Below are positions 44,430 to 52,869 of a stretch of DNA of 64,000 nucleotides, piece by piece. The DNA is from an uncultured Pseudomonadota bacterium (GTDB lineage: Bacteria; Pseudomonadota; Gammaproteobacteria; Steroidobacterales; Steroidobacteraceae). The number at the start of each line of letters is the position of its first letter. The stretch's first letter is position 1. The DNA lies in the NCBI GenBank assembly GCA_903884235.1, contig CAISEB010000049.1, positions 1-64,000 of the forward strand, given 5' to 3'. The notes under the pieces are model-generated. The model did not search any database. It saw only the letters and a program-made list of their open reading frames with translations, and was not told the origin of the DNA. The position numbers were made by a program, and so were the translations under genes.

Positions 44430-45083
44430 TCAGAAGCTGACGTTGAGGTTGTTGACCACGTGGTGGACGCCCGGCGTTCCCCAGGCCGACTGCCGGGCGA
44501 GCTCGCGCGCCCAGAGGCTGTGGACGGTGCCAGTCAACGTCACATCGCCATCCTCGACCGACACTGAAATGTCCTGGCCGTCGTATTCGGCGTGGCGCTT
44601 CATCGCGGCCTGGATGTCGGCCTTGACGCCCGTCGCGGAGGCGCGTGACTTCAGTTCCACTTCATTGCTGACGCCCTTGACGCCCATCAGGTAGCGGACC
44701 GCGCTCACGGCAGTCTGGCGCTGGTAGTCCCACTCCACGGATCCCGACAAGGTGACCCAGCCCTTCTCGACCATGACCTTGACGGCATCCGTCGGCATGT
44801 ACGACACCCAATGCAGCGCCTGCTCCGCCGCGAGCGCGATGTCCGCGTCGGTCCTCACGGACGAGCCCGGGATCTTCACGTCGATTTCGACGGCAAGGGC
44901 CTTCACGCCCGCGACGCGCTGGGTCGCGCGTTCCGCATGCCACTTCTCGCCGAAGCTCGCGACATGGCCGGCGAGCGTCACGATGCCGCCGCTGACCTCC
45001 ACGCCCACCTTCGAGGCATCGACCGACGGCTCCCACTTCAGTTCGGCGAGGACGTCACTCTTGAGTTGTGCATCTGTCTTCAT
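44430..45083 (-). CDS. Three-BON-domain protein (OsmY-like, no signal peptide)
   Basis: A 217-residue protein starting at ATG 45083. Three BON domains follow one another: about 1-70 (GIVTLAGHVASFGEKWHAERA), 75-145 (GWVTLSGSVEWDYQRQTAVSAV) and 148-217 (GDVTLTGTVHSLWARELARQ). No signal peptide is visible, unlike the BON protein at 23901. Such triple-BON proteins commonly sit with PRC-barrel genes and are thought to be stress-related. It lies 64 bases before the PRC-barrel gene and is probably co-transcribed. Confidence 0.88.
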   Translation of the reverse strand: MKTDAQLKSDVLAELKWEPSVDASKVGVEVSGGIVTLAGHVASFGEKWHAERATQRVAGVKALAVEIDVKIPGSSVRTDADIALAAEQALHWVSYMPTDAVKVMVEKGWVTLSGSVEWDYQRQTAVSAVRYLMGVKGVSNEVELKSRASATGVKADIQAAMKRHAEYDGQDISVSVEDGDVTLTGTVHSLWARELARQSAWGTPGVHHVVNNLNVSF

Positions 45084-45459
45084 GATCGGTACTCTGGTTT
45101 GGTGACGGCGGCCAGACTGCCCGATGGAGAGGCCCGGCGCGGTACGCGAACGCACAAAACGCCGCCTGTCTGATCGGTCACCGCGAATCGCAAGAATCGC
45201 AACCGCGGGTCGTTGGGGAGTGCAGCGTCACGAGTGAGGGCGGAAGGCTCGCTTCCCGCCCAGGACGGATCGCGCGCGACATCGTGGAAGGGCGCGGGCT
45301 GCGCAGGCGGGTGGCGGCGCTTGATCCGCGCGCACATCGATTGAGTTCGTAGCGGCGCGAGGAGCGAAAGGGCCCGACCACGCGGGTTCCGGGCCTGCAG
45401 GTGTCCTGCAGGCCCGGAACGCCATCCTCGGATTATCGGGTGGAGTCGCGATTACGCTA
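45084..45459. other. Intergenic region between BON gene and insertion sequence
   Basis: 376 bases. It holds the promoter region of the BON-PRC gene pair and, near its end, the perfect 16-base-pair hairpin at 45386-45420, then the TA target duplicate (45458-45459) of the insertion sequence. No gene is seen. Confidence 0.45.
45386..45420. repeat. Perfect 16-bp inverted repeat with 3-base loop
   Basis: GTTCCGGGCCTGCAGG and CCTGCAGGCCCGGAAC are exact inverse copies separated by TGT. The hairpin would be very stable on either strand. It lacks a T-run and lies 39 bases from the left end of the insertion sequence. It may be a terminator, a REP-like element or a protein site. Confidence 0.85.
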
Positions 45460-45472
45460 GGGCCTGTTCACA

Positions 45473-46242
45473 CTAACGAAGTGCTTCGACCACGAGGGCG
45501 AAGCACAGGAATGCCATGAACATGGTATCGAGCTTGTCGAAGCGGCTGAAGATGCGGCGGAAGCCCTTGAGCCTGCGGAACAGCCGCTCGATTTCGTTTC
45601 TGCGGCGATACCAGGCCTTGCTGTACGTCCAGGGCTCGACCCGTGTCGAGAGCGGCGGAACGACCGGGGTGAGGCCGAGATCAAAGGCGAGCTGGCGGGT
45701 TTCATTGCCTTCATACGCTCTATCCATGATGACGCGGCAGCGCGCTGGCAGCTCGGGCAAGGTCCGCATCAGGTCGCGGCCGGCTGGAGCATCGCCAGCC
45801 TGCCCGCCCGTCAGGGAGAACGCGATGGCGGTCCGAGCATCCGCGGCAACCATATGAATTTTGGTGGTCCATCCGGCTCGGGACTTGCCGATGGCCTGGG
45901 GGCCGTTTTTTTTAGAGCGCCGGTGCCATCCGGGTGCACCTTGACGATCGTGCTGTCGAGGCTGACCGACTCGATCTTGATGCGGATGAGCTGCTGATGC
46001 TGCATTTCCTCGAACAAGCGATCGAGGACGCCGGCCTTGGCCCAGCGGTTCATGCGCGTATAGATCGTGTGCCAGTTGCCGAATCGCTTCGGCAGACTGC
46101 GCCACTTGCAGCCGTTCTCCGCGACGTACAGGATCGCGTTGATCACTTGGAGGTTGCTGAGCGAGACGTTGCCGCGCTGTACCGGCAGAAACGCCTCGAT
46201 CCGACTGAACTGCTCTGCGCTGATTTCCATGTCGCATAGCAT
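45473..46242 (-). CDS. IS5-family DDE transposase (OrfAB, made by -1 frameshift)
   Basis: The full transposase needs a -1 shift at the eight-A run (45906-45913), from frame A (cta aaa aaa acg) to frame B (aaa aaa aac). The fused protein would have about 256 residues. The DDE triad is visible: Asp in VSLDSTIVKVH (frame A), Asp in VIMDRAYEG and Glu in EIERLFRRLKG (frame B). All catalytic positions are kept, so the element looks functional. The stop is at 45473-45475. Confidence 0.9.
45811..46242 (-). CDS. IS5-family transposase OrfA (unshifted product)
   Basis: The 143-codon upstream frame (from ATG 46242 or 46230). It encodes the N-terminal DUF4096-type helix-turn-helix region (MEISAEQFSRIEAFLP, CKWRSLPKRFGNWHTIY) and the first catalytic Asp. 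Without frameshifting it runs on past the A8 tract for about 27 unrelated residues and ends. In the IS427 group this short product can act as an inhibitor. Confidence 0.85.
   Translation of the reverse strand: MLCDMEISAEQFSRIEAFLPVQRGNVSLSNLQVINAILYVAENGCKWRSLPKRFGNWHTIYTRMNRWAKAGVLDRLFEEMQHQQLIRIKIESVSLDSTIVKVHPDGTGALKKTAPRPSASPEPDGPPKFIWLPRMLGPPSRSP
45906..45913 (-). other. Programmed -1 frameshift site (A8) in the transposase
   Basis: Eight consecutive A on the coding strand, read CTA AAA AAA ACG in frame A. Slippage by -1 gives AAA AAA AAC and continues into the frame with the last two catalytic residues. Frames A and B overlap around this point, as expected for IS427-type elements. Confidence 0.8.
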
Positions 46243-46303
46243 ATCACATAGTGTTAACAGGCCCTAGGCCGACGCCAAGGAGGTCCTCCGGAACGGCGCC
46301 GAC

Positions 46304-46331
46304 GCCATCCGGTCTGCTGGCGCCGGATGGC
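46304..46331 (-). terminator. Hairpin after the secreted-protein gene
   Basis: GCCATCCGG (46304-46312) pairs with CCGGATGGC (46323-46331) across a ten-base loop, just after the stop of the reverse-strand gene at 46341. No T-run is present, so its strength as a terminator is uncertain. Confidence 0.45.
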
Positions 46332-46340
46332 CGGGCGCCA

Positions 46341-47045
46341 CTACTGCATCTGCAGGAACTTCGAGTACTCCGCGACGTCCCAGCCTTCGCTCGACAGGTC
46401 GATGACGATCTGCCGGACCTTCGTTTCCTCGCCCTTGACGACGGACTTCATCGTCGGGAAGGCGGCCTGGACGTCGGGCGAATTCGCCCAGCTCTCGATG
46501 TGCGCCGTCTTGACCGTGTAGTAGACGAACGCAGCCTGGTACTCGCCGAGCGCGATGGGGCCCTTCCACTTGACGATGCGATCCAGCTCCCCTCGGGCAT
46601 AGCAGATCGAAGGACCCTGGGAGACCGCGAGGCCCTTCGCCGTGCGACGGTATGTCACGTTGCGCACGACCTTGCCGTTGACCTCCCGGGTTGACTCGAT
46701 CCCCGAGACGAGGCCCGCGGCCTCGAGCGACTTGAGCTGGGACGTGGGGCTCGTGCCGACTCCTGCGCCGACGACCGGCCCCTCCGCGTCCGGATTCACC
46801 ACCGTGGTGTCGTTCACGACATCCCCGTATCCGAACAGCGGCGGCAGACAGATATTCAGGCCCGGCATTGAAGCGATGAACTTCTGCAGCACCTGGGTGA
46901 AGATCGGACCGTACTCCGCCTTGGCGCGGGCGTCGTACCTGGCCGCGGGCGCGGCAGCGCCGGGCGTCACATAACACACGAGTCCTGCGAGCATCGCGAT
47001 CAACCCGATCTTCCGGGCCATTGCAAGCTCAGGGGCATTCTTCAT
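46341..47045 (-). CDS. Secreted protein of unknown function
   Basis: A 234-residue protein starting at ATG 47045, with AGAGGTG as ribosome site. The signal peptide is clear (KIGLIAMLAGLVCYVTPGAAA). The mature part has one Cys in NICLPP and another in SICYARG, and a middle section that reads like a small winged-helix or repeat fold (SQLKSLEAAGLVSG, then NVTYRRTAKGLAV). No family is recognised. The next genes on this strand belong to peptide uptake, but a link is not shown. Confidence 0.7.
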   Translation of the reverse strand: MKNAPELAMARKIGLIAMLAGLVCYVTPGAAAPAARYDARAKAEYGPIFTQVLQKFIASMPGLNICLPPLFGYGDVVNDTTVVNPDAEGPVVGAGVGTSPTSQLKSLEAAGLVSGIESTREVNGKVVRNVTYRRTAKGLAVSQGPSICYARGELDRIVKWKGPIALGEYQAAFVYYTVKTAHIESWANSPDVQAAFPTMKSVVKGEETKVRQIVIDLSSEGWDVAEYSKFLQMQ

Positions 47046-47267
47046 TGAAGGCACCTCTCGATCGGCACGCCGCCGCCCGGACGATCCTACTCCCGAACGT
47101 CGGCTCCGGCACCCGCGAGCGGGCCCAGATGTGTCAGCCGCTGCCGGCGGGCACAACGCTCACGACGAGGCACGGCGGCACTTGCGGGACTGCACCGTGC
47201 GACTCCGACTCCCGGGCCTGGTCCAGGACCGCGACCGGGCGCGGCCGTTCGCGCTCGGTCGCATCCG

Positions 47268-49265
47268 TCACGGGGAGAGATAGTGATCGAACCACTCCGG
47301 AACCCGGCGTCGCAGGTCCTTGACCTGCGCCGGGGCGTGCAGCCAGTGGCCGGCGCCCGGGTAGACGATGAGCTGCGTCGGAACGCCGAGCGCCGTGAGG
47401 GCGTGCCAGAACTCGAAGGACTGCGGCGCCGGGCACTCCACGTCGAGCTCGCCCACGTACATCAGCGTCGGCGTCCGCGCCTGCTTGATCGACTCGATCG
47501 GCGAGGCCGCCCGGTAGATCGCCGGATCATCGTAGGCCGACGCGCCGAAGAACGGGATCATCCACTGGTCGATGCCGTTCTCGCCGTAATAGCTGATCCA
47601 GTTGGCGATGCCGGCACCGGCCACCGCGGCCTTGAAGCGCTCTGTGTGGGTCACGGCCCACATCGTCATGAAGCCACCGTAGCTGTGACCGTAGACGCCG
47701 AGGCGCGCGTCGTCGACCGGCGCCACCTTGAGCACCGCGTCGACCCCGGCGAGGATGTCGCGCAGGTCCCCACCGCCGAAGTCGCGGATGTTGGCCCGGG
47801 TGAATGCCTCTCCCTGTCCGTAGCTGCCGCGGGGATTCGGCAGGAACACGTAGTACCCGCGTGCGACCCAGGCACGGACCGGTGTCTCGAAGTCGTTGTC
47901 CCGTCCGAAGCTCGGCGGCATGGCCCAGCTCGGACCGCCATGCACCTGGACGATCATGGGATAACGCTTGCCGGACACGGGCTCACGCGGGCCCACGAGC
48001 CAGCCCTGCACGGCGTTCCCGTCGCTCGTCCAGGTGAGGCTGCGGATGTCGAGCGGAACCTCGAGCGCGTCGTTGTCGTGGGTGATCGTGCGCATCGCCC
48101 CCGGCGGCCCGGCGATCACCGCGGGCGCGTGGCCGAAGTCCTCGACCACGGTCGCAGCACGTTCGGCGTTGGCACTCAGCACCACCACCGGCTCCACCTC
48201 GCCCGCCGCATCATCGCCCGTACTGGCCGAGACGGCCGACGACCACAGCACCTCGGGCTCGCGCACGTGCTCGTCGAATCGCAGCAGCGTGGCGCGATCC
48301 ACCACCAGCGCCGTGCCGTAGAGGCGCCCGCCCCGCCAGGCGAGCGACATGAACGAGCCGCGGAATCCGGGCGTGAGGCTCGCCGGGGCGCCGCCCTCGA
48401 GCGACACCTGATAGACCTCGCCACCCACTGCGCCGAAATCACTCATCAGGCCGCCGATGAAGACGACGCTCCTGCCGTCGGGAGCCGCGCGCGGCATCGA
48501 GATCTGGAAGCCGGGCTGGGCGATCGTACGGCTGCGACCCTCCTCGAGTCCGATCGCGACGAGCTTGGCGACCCACCAGTTGCTGTCGCCGTTCCCCTTC
48601 GCCGCGGTCGCGACGAAGCCGCGACCATCCGGCAGCCAGTCATATTCATAGACGTAGGTGTCGGCCGCCGACACCAGCCGGACTGCGCCGCCCGAAGTCG
48701 GCACGACGGCGAGGCGCTGCTCGTCCGGCGCAGAGCCGATCTCGCCGGTCTGGGGCGCGCCGGCCTCGAGCGCACCGGCCTTCTTCCTCGCGCCGACGGT
48801 GACGAGGAGCGCAAGCGTCGACCCATCCGGCGACCAGCGGGGCGTGCTCGCCACGCCCCGGATCGTCGCGAGGGTGACGGTGGGTCCCGGCTTGCCGGCG
48901 GCAACGGGCACCGTCAGAAGCTCGACCCGAACGCGCCCGTTCCGCTCGTCGGTGGCGAGGAAGGCCAGTCGTGCGCTGTCCGGGGACCAGGCGAGGCCGG
49001 AGTAGCGGCACTGCGGGCACGGATCGAAGCGACCGAGAACCCGCCCGTCGTCCACGCCACGAACCACCACGGGCCCGCGCGGCTCGACGTCCTTCGGGCC
49101 TGCCGCAACGGGCTCGACCATCGCCAGTCGCCGCCCATCGGGCGCGAGGTCGAGTGAACTGTATTCCTGCAGGGGCCGGGCCTGGTCGTCGCGCGCGTGC
49201 GCGACCGGGATGGCGCCGAGGCAGCATCCAAGTACCGTGGCGGCGATCAGGGCGGGCTTCGCCAT
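47268..49265 (-). CDS. S9-family prolyl oligopeptidase-like peptidase, secreted
   Basis: A 665-residue protein starting at ATG 49265 with AAGGAGC before it and a signal peptide (MAKPALIAATVLGCCLGAIPVAHA). The N-terminal ~380 residues form a WD/PD40-like beta propeller with repeated SPD or SPDG turns (LDLAPDGRRLA, LAWSPDSARLAFL, PRWSPDGSTLALL). The C-terminal alpha/beta-hydrolase domain has the nucleophile in YGHSYGGFMTM, the Asp after GELDVECP and the His in GAGHWLH. It resembles acylaminoacyl-peptidase and dipeptidyl-peptidase types that trim short peptides in the periplasm. Peptide and amino-acid transporters are encoded next to it. Confidence 0.93.
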   Translation of the reverse strand: MAKPALIAATVLGCCLGAIPVAHARDDQARPLQEYSSLDLAPDGRRLAMVEPVAAGPKDVEPRGPVVVRGVDDGRVLGRFDPCPQCRYSGLAWSPDSARLAFLATDERNGRVRVELLTVPVAAGKPGPTVTLATIRGVASTPRWSPDGSTLALLVTVGARKKAGALEAGAPQTGEIGSAPDEQRLAVVPTSGGAVRLVSAADTYVYEYDWLPDGRGFVATAAKGNGDSNWWVAKLVAIGLEEGRSRTIAQPGFQISMPRAAPDGRSVVFIGGLMSDFGAVGGEVYQVSLEGGAPASLTPGFRGSFMSLAWRGGRLYGTALVVDRATLLRFDEHVREPEVLWSSAVSASTGDDAAGEVEPVVVLSANAERAATVVEDFGHAPAVIAGPPGAMRTITHDNDALEVPLDIRSLTWTSDGNAVQGWLVGPREPVSGKRYPMIVQVHGGPSWAMPPSFGRDNDFETPVRAWVARGYYVFLPNPRGSYGQGEAFTRANIRDFGGGDLRDILAGVDAVLKVAPVDDARLGVYGHSYGGFMTMWAVTHTERFKAAVAGAGIANWISYYGENGIDQWMIPFFGASAYDDPAIYRAASPIESIKQARTPTLMYVGELDVECPAPQSFEFWHALTALGVPTQLIVYPGAGHWLHAPAQVKDLRRRVPEWFDHYLSP

Positions 49266-49344
49266 GGGAGCGCTCCTTGATGCGTGGCGGACTGCGACCG
49301 GGGTCGTGACCGGAGGGCGATGGACCCGCGGCGTCGGATGTGCA

Positions 49345-50859
49345 TCAGCCCTTCGTGACCGCGTGCGATGCGAGCGTGCCGATCTGGTGGCGGCCACGCA
49401 GCGCGTACCAGATGAGCCCTGAACCCAGGATCACCGCGATGTAGACGAAGGCACCCCAGGTGTTATACCAGGGCAGGCCGTAGACGGCCTCGCGCGGCCA
49501 GGCGAGGTTGAGCGCGAAGCCCGCGCCCCACAGCACTGCGACGACGTTGACGAGCAGGCCCCAGCGACCCATCGTGAAGTAACCGCCGGCCGCGAGATCC
49601 GCCGGGGGCCATTGCCCCCGCAGCCGCTTCATCAGCAGCGGCGCGGTCACCATCAGGTAGGCGAGGTAGATCATGATGACCGCGATCGAGGTCAGCACCG
49701 TGAAGATCTTCGGCTGGCCGACGTTCACCACGAGGATCAGCGCCGCGATCAGTCCGATCAGCACGGCGGGCAGGATCGGCGTCTGCGTGTTGGGGTTCAC
49801 CTCGGCAAGCTTTTCCGCAAAGGGCAGTGCGTTGTCGCGTGCCATCGCGAAACTCAGCCGGATGGCCGCCGTGTGCACCGCGAGGGCGCACACCGTGACG
49901 GCAACCACGATGCAGACGAGGAAGATCTTGCCGAGAGGGCCCCACATCACCTGCTCGACGATGTACTGCAGGCCGCCGCTGCTGCTGCCGATCATCGGAT
50001 CGGCGAGGTTGGGGGCCGCCATCACCGCGAACACGAGGATCGCGCCGCCGATGACGAACGACGCCAGGATCGCCCGCAGGATGGCGCGCGGCGCCGTGCG
50101 ACGCGGCTCCAGCGTCTCCTCGCCGAGCGAGCTCGCCGTGTCGAAGCCATACATCACGTAACCGGACGCCAGCGATGCGACCAGGAACGCGCCGAGATAG
50201 CCGCCGCCGCCACCATAGCCGGTGGTGGTGAAGAAGACCTCGGGCCCGCGGGTCGCATGCAGCCCGAGGATGATCGCGATGAGACACGCCGCGATCAGTT
50301 CGATGAAGACGCCCGCGCTGTTGATCATCGTCATCAGTCGCACACCGAGGGCGTTGATGAGCGTCGTGATCACGATCAACACCGTCCCGAGCACCACGGC
50401 ATTGGTGGCGAAGTCGTAGGGGCCCGTGCCGTCACCGACCACCTGGAAGCCGCTCCAGAGGCGTGGCAGGTTCAGCTGCAGTGCGAGCACGACGGCCGAC
50501 AGGCTCACGATCGACGCGGTGAGCATCAGCCAGCCCGAGCACCAGCCCACGACCTGGCTGCCGAGCAGCTTGGACCAGTTGTAGACGGATCCGGCGATCG
50601 GGTACTTCGCGGCGAGCTCCATGAAGCACAGCGCCACCGCCAGCTGGCCAACGAGCACCAGCGGCCACGACCACAGGTAGGCGGGCCCCGCGGTGCCGTA
50701 GCCGAAGTAGAACAGCTGGAACGTGCCGGTGAGGATCGAGATGTAGCTGACACCCGCCGCGAAGCTGCCGAATGCGCCGATGCTGCGGCTGAGCGACTCC
50801 TTGTAGCCGAAGTGCTCCATGCCGCTGTCAGTCCGCCCGGCCGCTTCGTCATGCGCCAT
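49345..50859 (-). CDS. APC-family amino acid permease
   Basis: A 504-residue membrane protein starting at ATG 50859 (GGGGGAC ahead). About 12 hydrophobic segments are visible. TM1 carries the unwound-helix region (SRSIGAFGSFAAGVSYISILTG), followed by FMELAAKYPIAGSVYNWSKLLG and GFDTASSLGEETLEPRRTAPRAI, the APC signature, like the GABA and amino-acid permeases of the AAT/ACT group. It imports amino acids or amines. It lies between the S9 peptidase and the POT transporter on the same strand, consistent with peptide use. Confidence 0.92.
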   Translation of the reverse strand: MAHDEAAGRTDSGMEHFGYKESLSRSIGAFGSFAAGVSYISILTGTFQLFYFGYGTAGPAYLWSWPLVLVGQLAVALCFMELAAKYPIAGSVYNWSKLLGSQVVGWCSGWLMLTASIVSLSAVVLALQLNLPRLWSGFQVVGDGTGPYDFATNAVVLGTVLIVITTLINALGVRLMTMINSAGVFIELIAACLIAIILGLHATRGPEVFFTTTGYGGGGGYLGAFLVASLASGYVMYGFDTASSLGEETLEPRRTAPRAILRAILASFVIGGAILVFAVMAAPNLADPMIGSSSGGLQYIVEQVMWGPLGKIFLVCIVVAVTVCALAVHTAAIRLSFAMARDNALPFAEKLAEVNPNTQTPILPAVLIGLIAALILVVNVGQPKIFTVLTSIAVIMIYLAYLMVTAPLLMKRLRGQWPPADLAAGGYFTMGRWGLLVNVVAVLWGAGFALNLAWPREAVYGLPWYNTWGAFVYIAVILGSGLIWYALRGRHQIGTLASHAVTKG

Positions 50860-51306
50860 GTCATCGTCCCCCTTGAAGTCACGTTCCGTCGCCAATGCTA
50901 CTAGGTCTGGCCAGATCCCGCCCGGCGTGCCGGCCTTTGTGCGGCCGGAACGCGCCGCGGCGCCTGTCCGGCCTCCCGTCGGCATTGGACCGGGCACCGT
51001 GACTCGCACGGGTGCAGCGGACTTCGTGGAACGGGCATCGGGCGGGAGGGATGGCCGGCCTGTGACCGGGGTCGCCTTGCTGTGGACGTCGGTTAGGCTG
51101 TCGGCGTGCACGTCGCAAACGCCGCCGCCACCGGGCGGGCCGCGACTGGATCCACGTCAATGGCGCTCGCGACTGCGCTCGATGTGCTCCGGAACGTGAC
51201 TCCAGGAACGGCCTGCAATCGCCACGGAGCTCCGGGACCCGAACGACCCGGGACCGGGCGCGCAGCGTGGCAGTGCAGCAGCTGATCGCCAGCGCGGATG
51301 TCGAGA
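50860..51306. other. Intergenic region between APC and POT transporter genes
   Basis: 447 bases. The frames of both neighbours extend into it without coding character. I saw no gene, repeat, strong hairpin or well-spaced promoter. The promoter of the APC gene must lie here. Confidence 0.4.
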
Positions 51307-52671
51307 TCAGTTCGCGGCAACGCGGCGCACGGCGCGCCCGAACACGGGCAGCAGCAGGCCGGCCGCGGCGACGACGCCTGCGTGCAGCAGCCAAAAATTC
51401 GTGGCTGACCAGTGATCGTAGAATCCGCCCAGCCGGCCGCTGGCCAGTCCGCCGAAGAAGATGGCGAGGAAGTAGACGCCGATCATCATCGCCTTCATGG
51501 ACGGTGGCGCCATCCGCGCGAACAGCGCGATCGCCACGGGCTGCACATGCAGGTAGGCGAAACTCTCGCCGAGCGTATTGAACACGACCCACGCCAGCGG
51601 AACCTGGTGCGGCGCTCGGAATACCAGCGTTGACAGCCCATCAAGCGCCGTGAAGGCACCCATGGCGAGGCACCCGAACGTCAGCTTGCCGATGTCGTCC
51701 GGCTCCCGCCCGATGGCTGCGAGCCCGCGCCAGAGCAGCAGCACGACCGGCACCAGCGCGAAGCAGGCGAGGCCGTTCACGGACTGCACCCAGGCGACGG
51801 GCATGTGCCAGCCCAGCACCGACAGGTCGACGTGATCGCGCACCCACAGGTTGTATGCGTTCCATTCCTGGGTGTTGACGACCCAGTACAGCGTCAGCAG
51901 CGGCATCAGCAGGAGAAGTGCCATGACGGCCTGGCGCTCGGGTCCCGCCAGCCGCGCGCCCGTGGCGGCGGCGCGGGTGGGTTGCCCGGCAGGAAGCCGT
52001 GCCGCACCGGTCGCGTAGAGGATGAGCCCGAGCAGCATGCCGAACCCGGCGAAGCCGAAGCCATAGTGCCAGCCGTAGCGCTGGCCGAGGGCCCCGGTGA
52101 TCAGTGGCGCGACGAACATGCCGATGTTGACCATCGAATAGTAGATCTGGATCGCGTGCGAGCGGCGCGCATCGCCCTCGTCGTAGAGCGCGCCGACCTG
52201 CGCGATCAGGTTGCCGCGCAGGAACCCGGCCCCGAGGATCAACAGCAGCAGCGCGAGCAGGAACGACTGGTCGAAGGCCATGCAGAAATGACCGAGTGTC
52301 ATCAGCCCGCAGCCGAGGACGACCGCGTTGCGTCGCCCGAGCACCCGATCGCCCACGAGTCCGCCGAGGACGGGCGTGAAGTAGATCAGGCCGATGTAGA
52401 GCCCGAAGGTCTGCGTCGCGAGGGCCTCGACCGACAGCGGCCCGGTGACCGACTCGAGCAGGTTCCGATAGGCCTCAAAGCCGACGATCCGTTCGATGTG
52501 GCCCGGCAACAGCAACTGTTCGGCCATGTAGAGCGTGAGCAGGGCCACCATGCCGTGGAACGAGATGCGCTCCCACAGCTCAGTGCCTGCAAGCGTCGCG
52601 AGCCCGCGGGGGTGGCCGAGGAAATCCCGGGGTGATGCGGCGGTGGCCGACGCCTGGGGCTGGACGGTCAT
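51307..52671 (-). CDS. POT-family proton-coupled peptide transporter
   Basis: A 454-residue MFS protein with 12 or more membrane segments. The POT hallmark ELWERISFHGM (ExxERF-type, about residues 31-41) is in the first helix, followed by the GLVGDRVLGRR loop and NIGMFVAPLITGALGQRYGWHYGF, the second POT signature. It imports di- and tripeptides with protons. Its place between an S9 peptidase, an amino-acid permease and a CocE-type hydrolase fits peptide feeding. Confidence 0.93.
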   Translation of the reverse strand: MTVQPQASATAASPRDFLGHPRGLATLAGTELWERISFHGMVALLTLYMAEQLLLPGHIERIVGFEAYRNLLESVTGPLSVEALATQTFGLYIGLIYFTPVLGGLVGDRVLGRRNAVVLGCGLMTLGHFCMAFDQSFLLALLLLILGAGFLRGNLIAQVGALYDEGDARRSHAIQIYYSMVNIGMFVAPLITGALGQRYGWHYGFGFAGFGMLLGLILYATGAARLPAGQPTRAAATGARLAGPERQAVMALLLLMPLLTLYWVVNTQEWNAYNLWVRDHVDLSVLGWHMPVAWVQSVNGLACFALVPVVLLLWRGLAAIGREPDDIGKLTFGCLAMGAFTALDGLSTLVFRAPHQVPLAWVVFNTLGESFAYLHVQPVAIALFARMAPPSMKAMMIGVYFLAIFFGGLASGRLGGFYDHWSATNFWLLHAGVVAAAGLLLPVFGRAVRRVAAN

Positions 52672-52869
52672 GTGGTCTTTCTTCTGGGCCGCGTGAGCGA
52701 GAGACGCCCTGGGATGCGGGCGTCACGCGGATGACGTCGTCCGAACGGCAGCGCCCCCGACCCGCATCGCCGCGTGCCCGTTCGCTCGCGCGGCAAGGCA
52801 GGTGCGGGCGCCCGGCTCACGAATTCGGCTTTGCGCATGGGGTGCGTGTGAAACCCGTGCCGTGCGCAG

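Larger units (their letters stand above)
45460..46264 (-). mobile_element. Complete IS5-family (IS427-like) insertion sequence
   Basis: An 805-base element bounded by inverted repeats starting GGGCCTGTTCACACTA on the left and GGGCCTGTTAACACTA on the right (15 of 16 match), with TA duplicated outside (45458-45459 and 46265-46266). It contains two overlapping transposase frames joined by a run of eight A on the coding strand. This organisation and target are typical of the IS427 group of IS5. A related partial copy sits at the start of the window. Confidence 0.95.
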
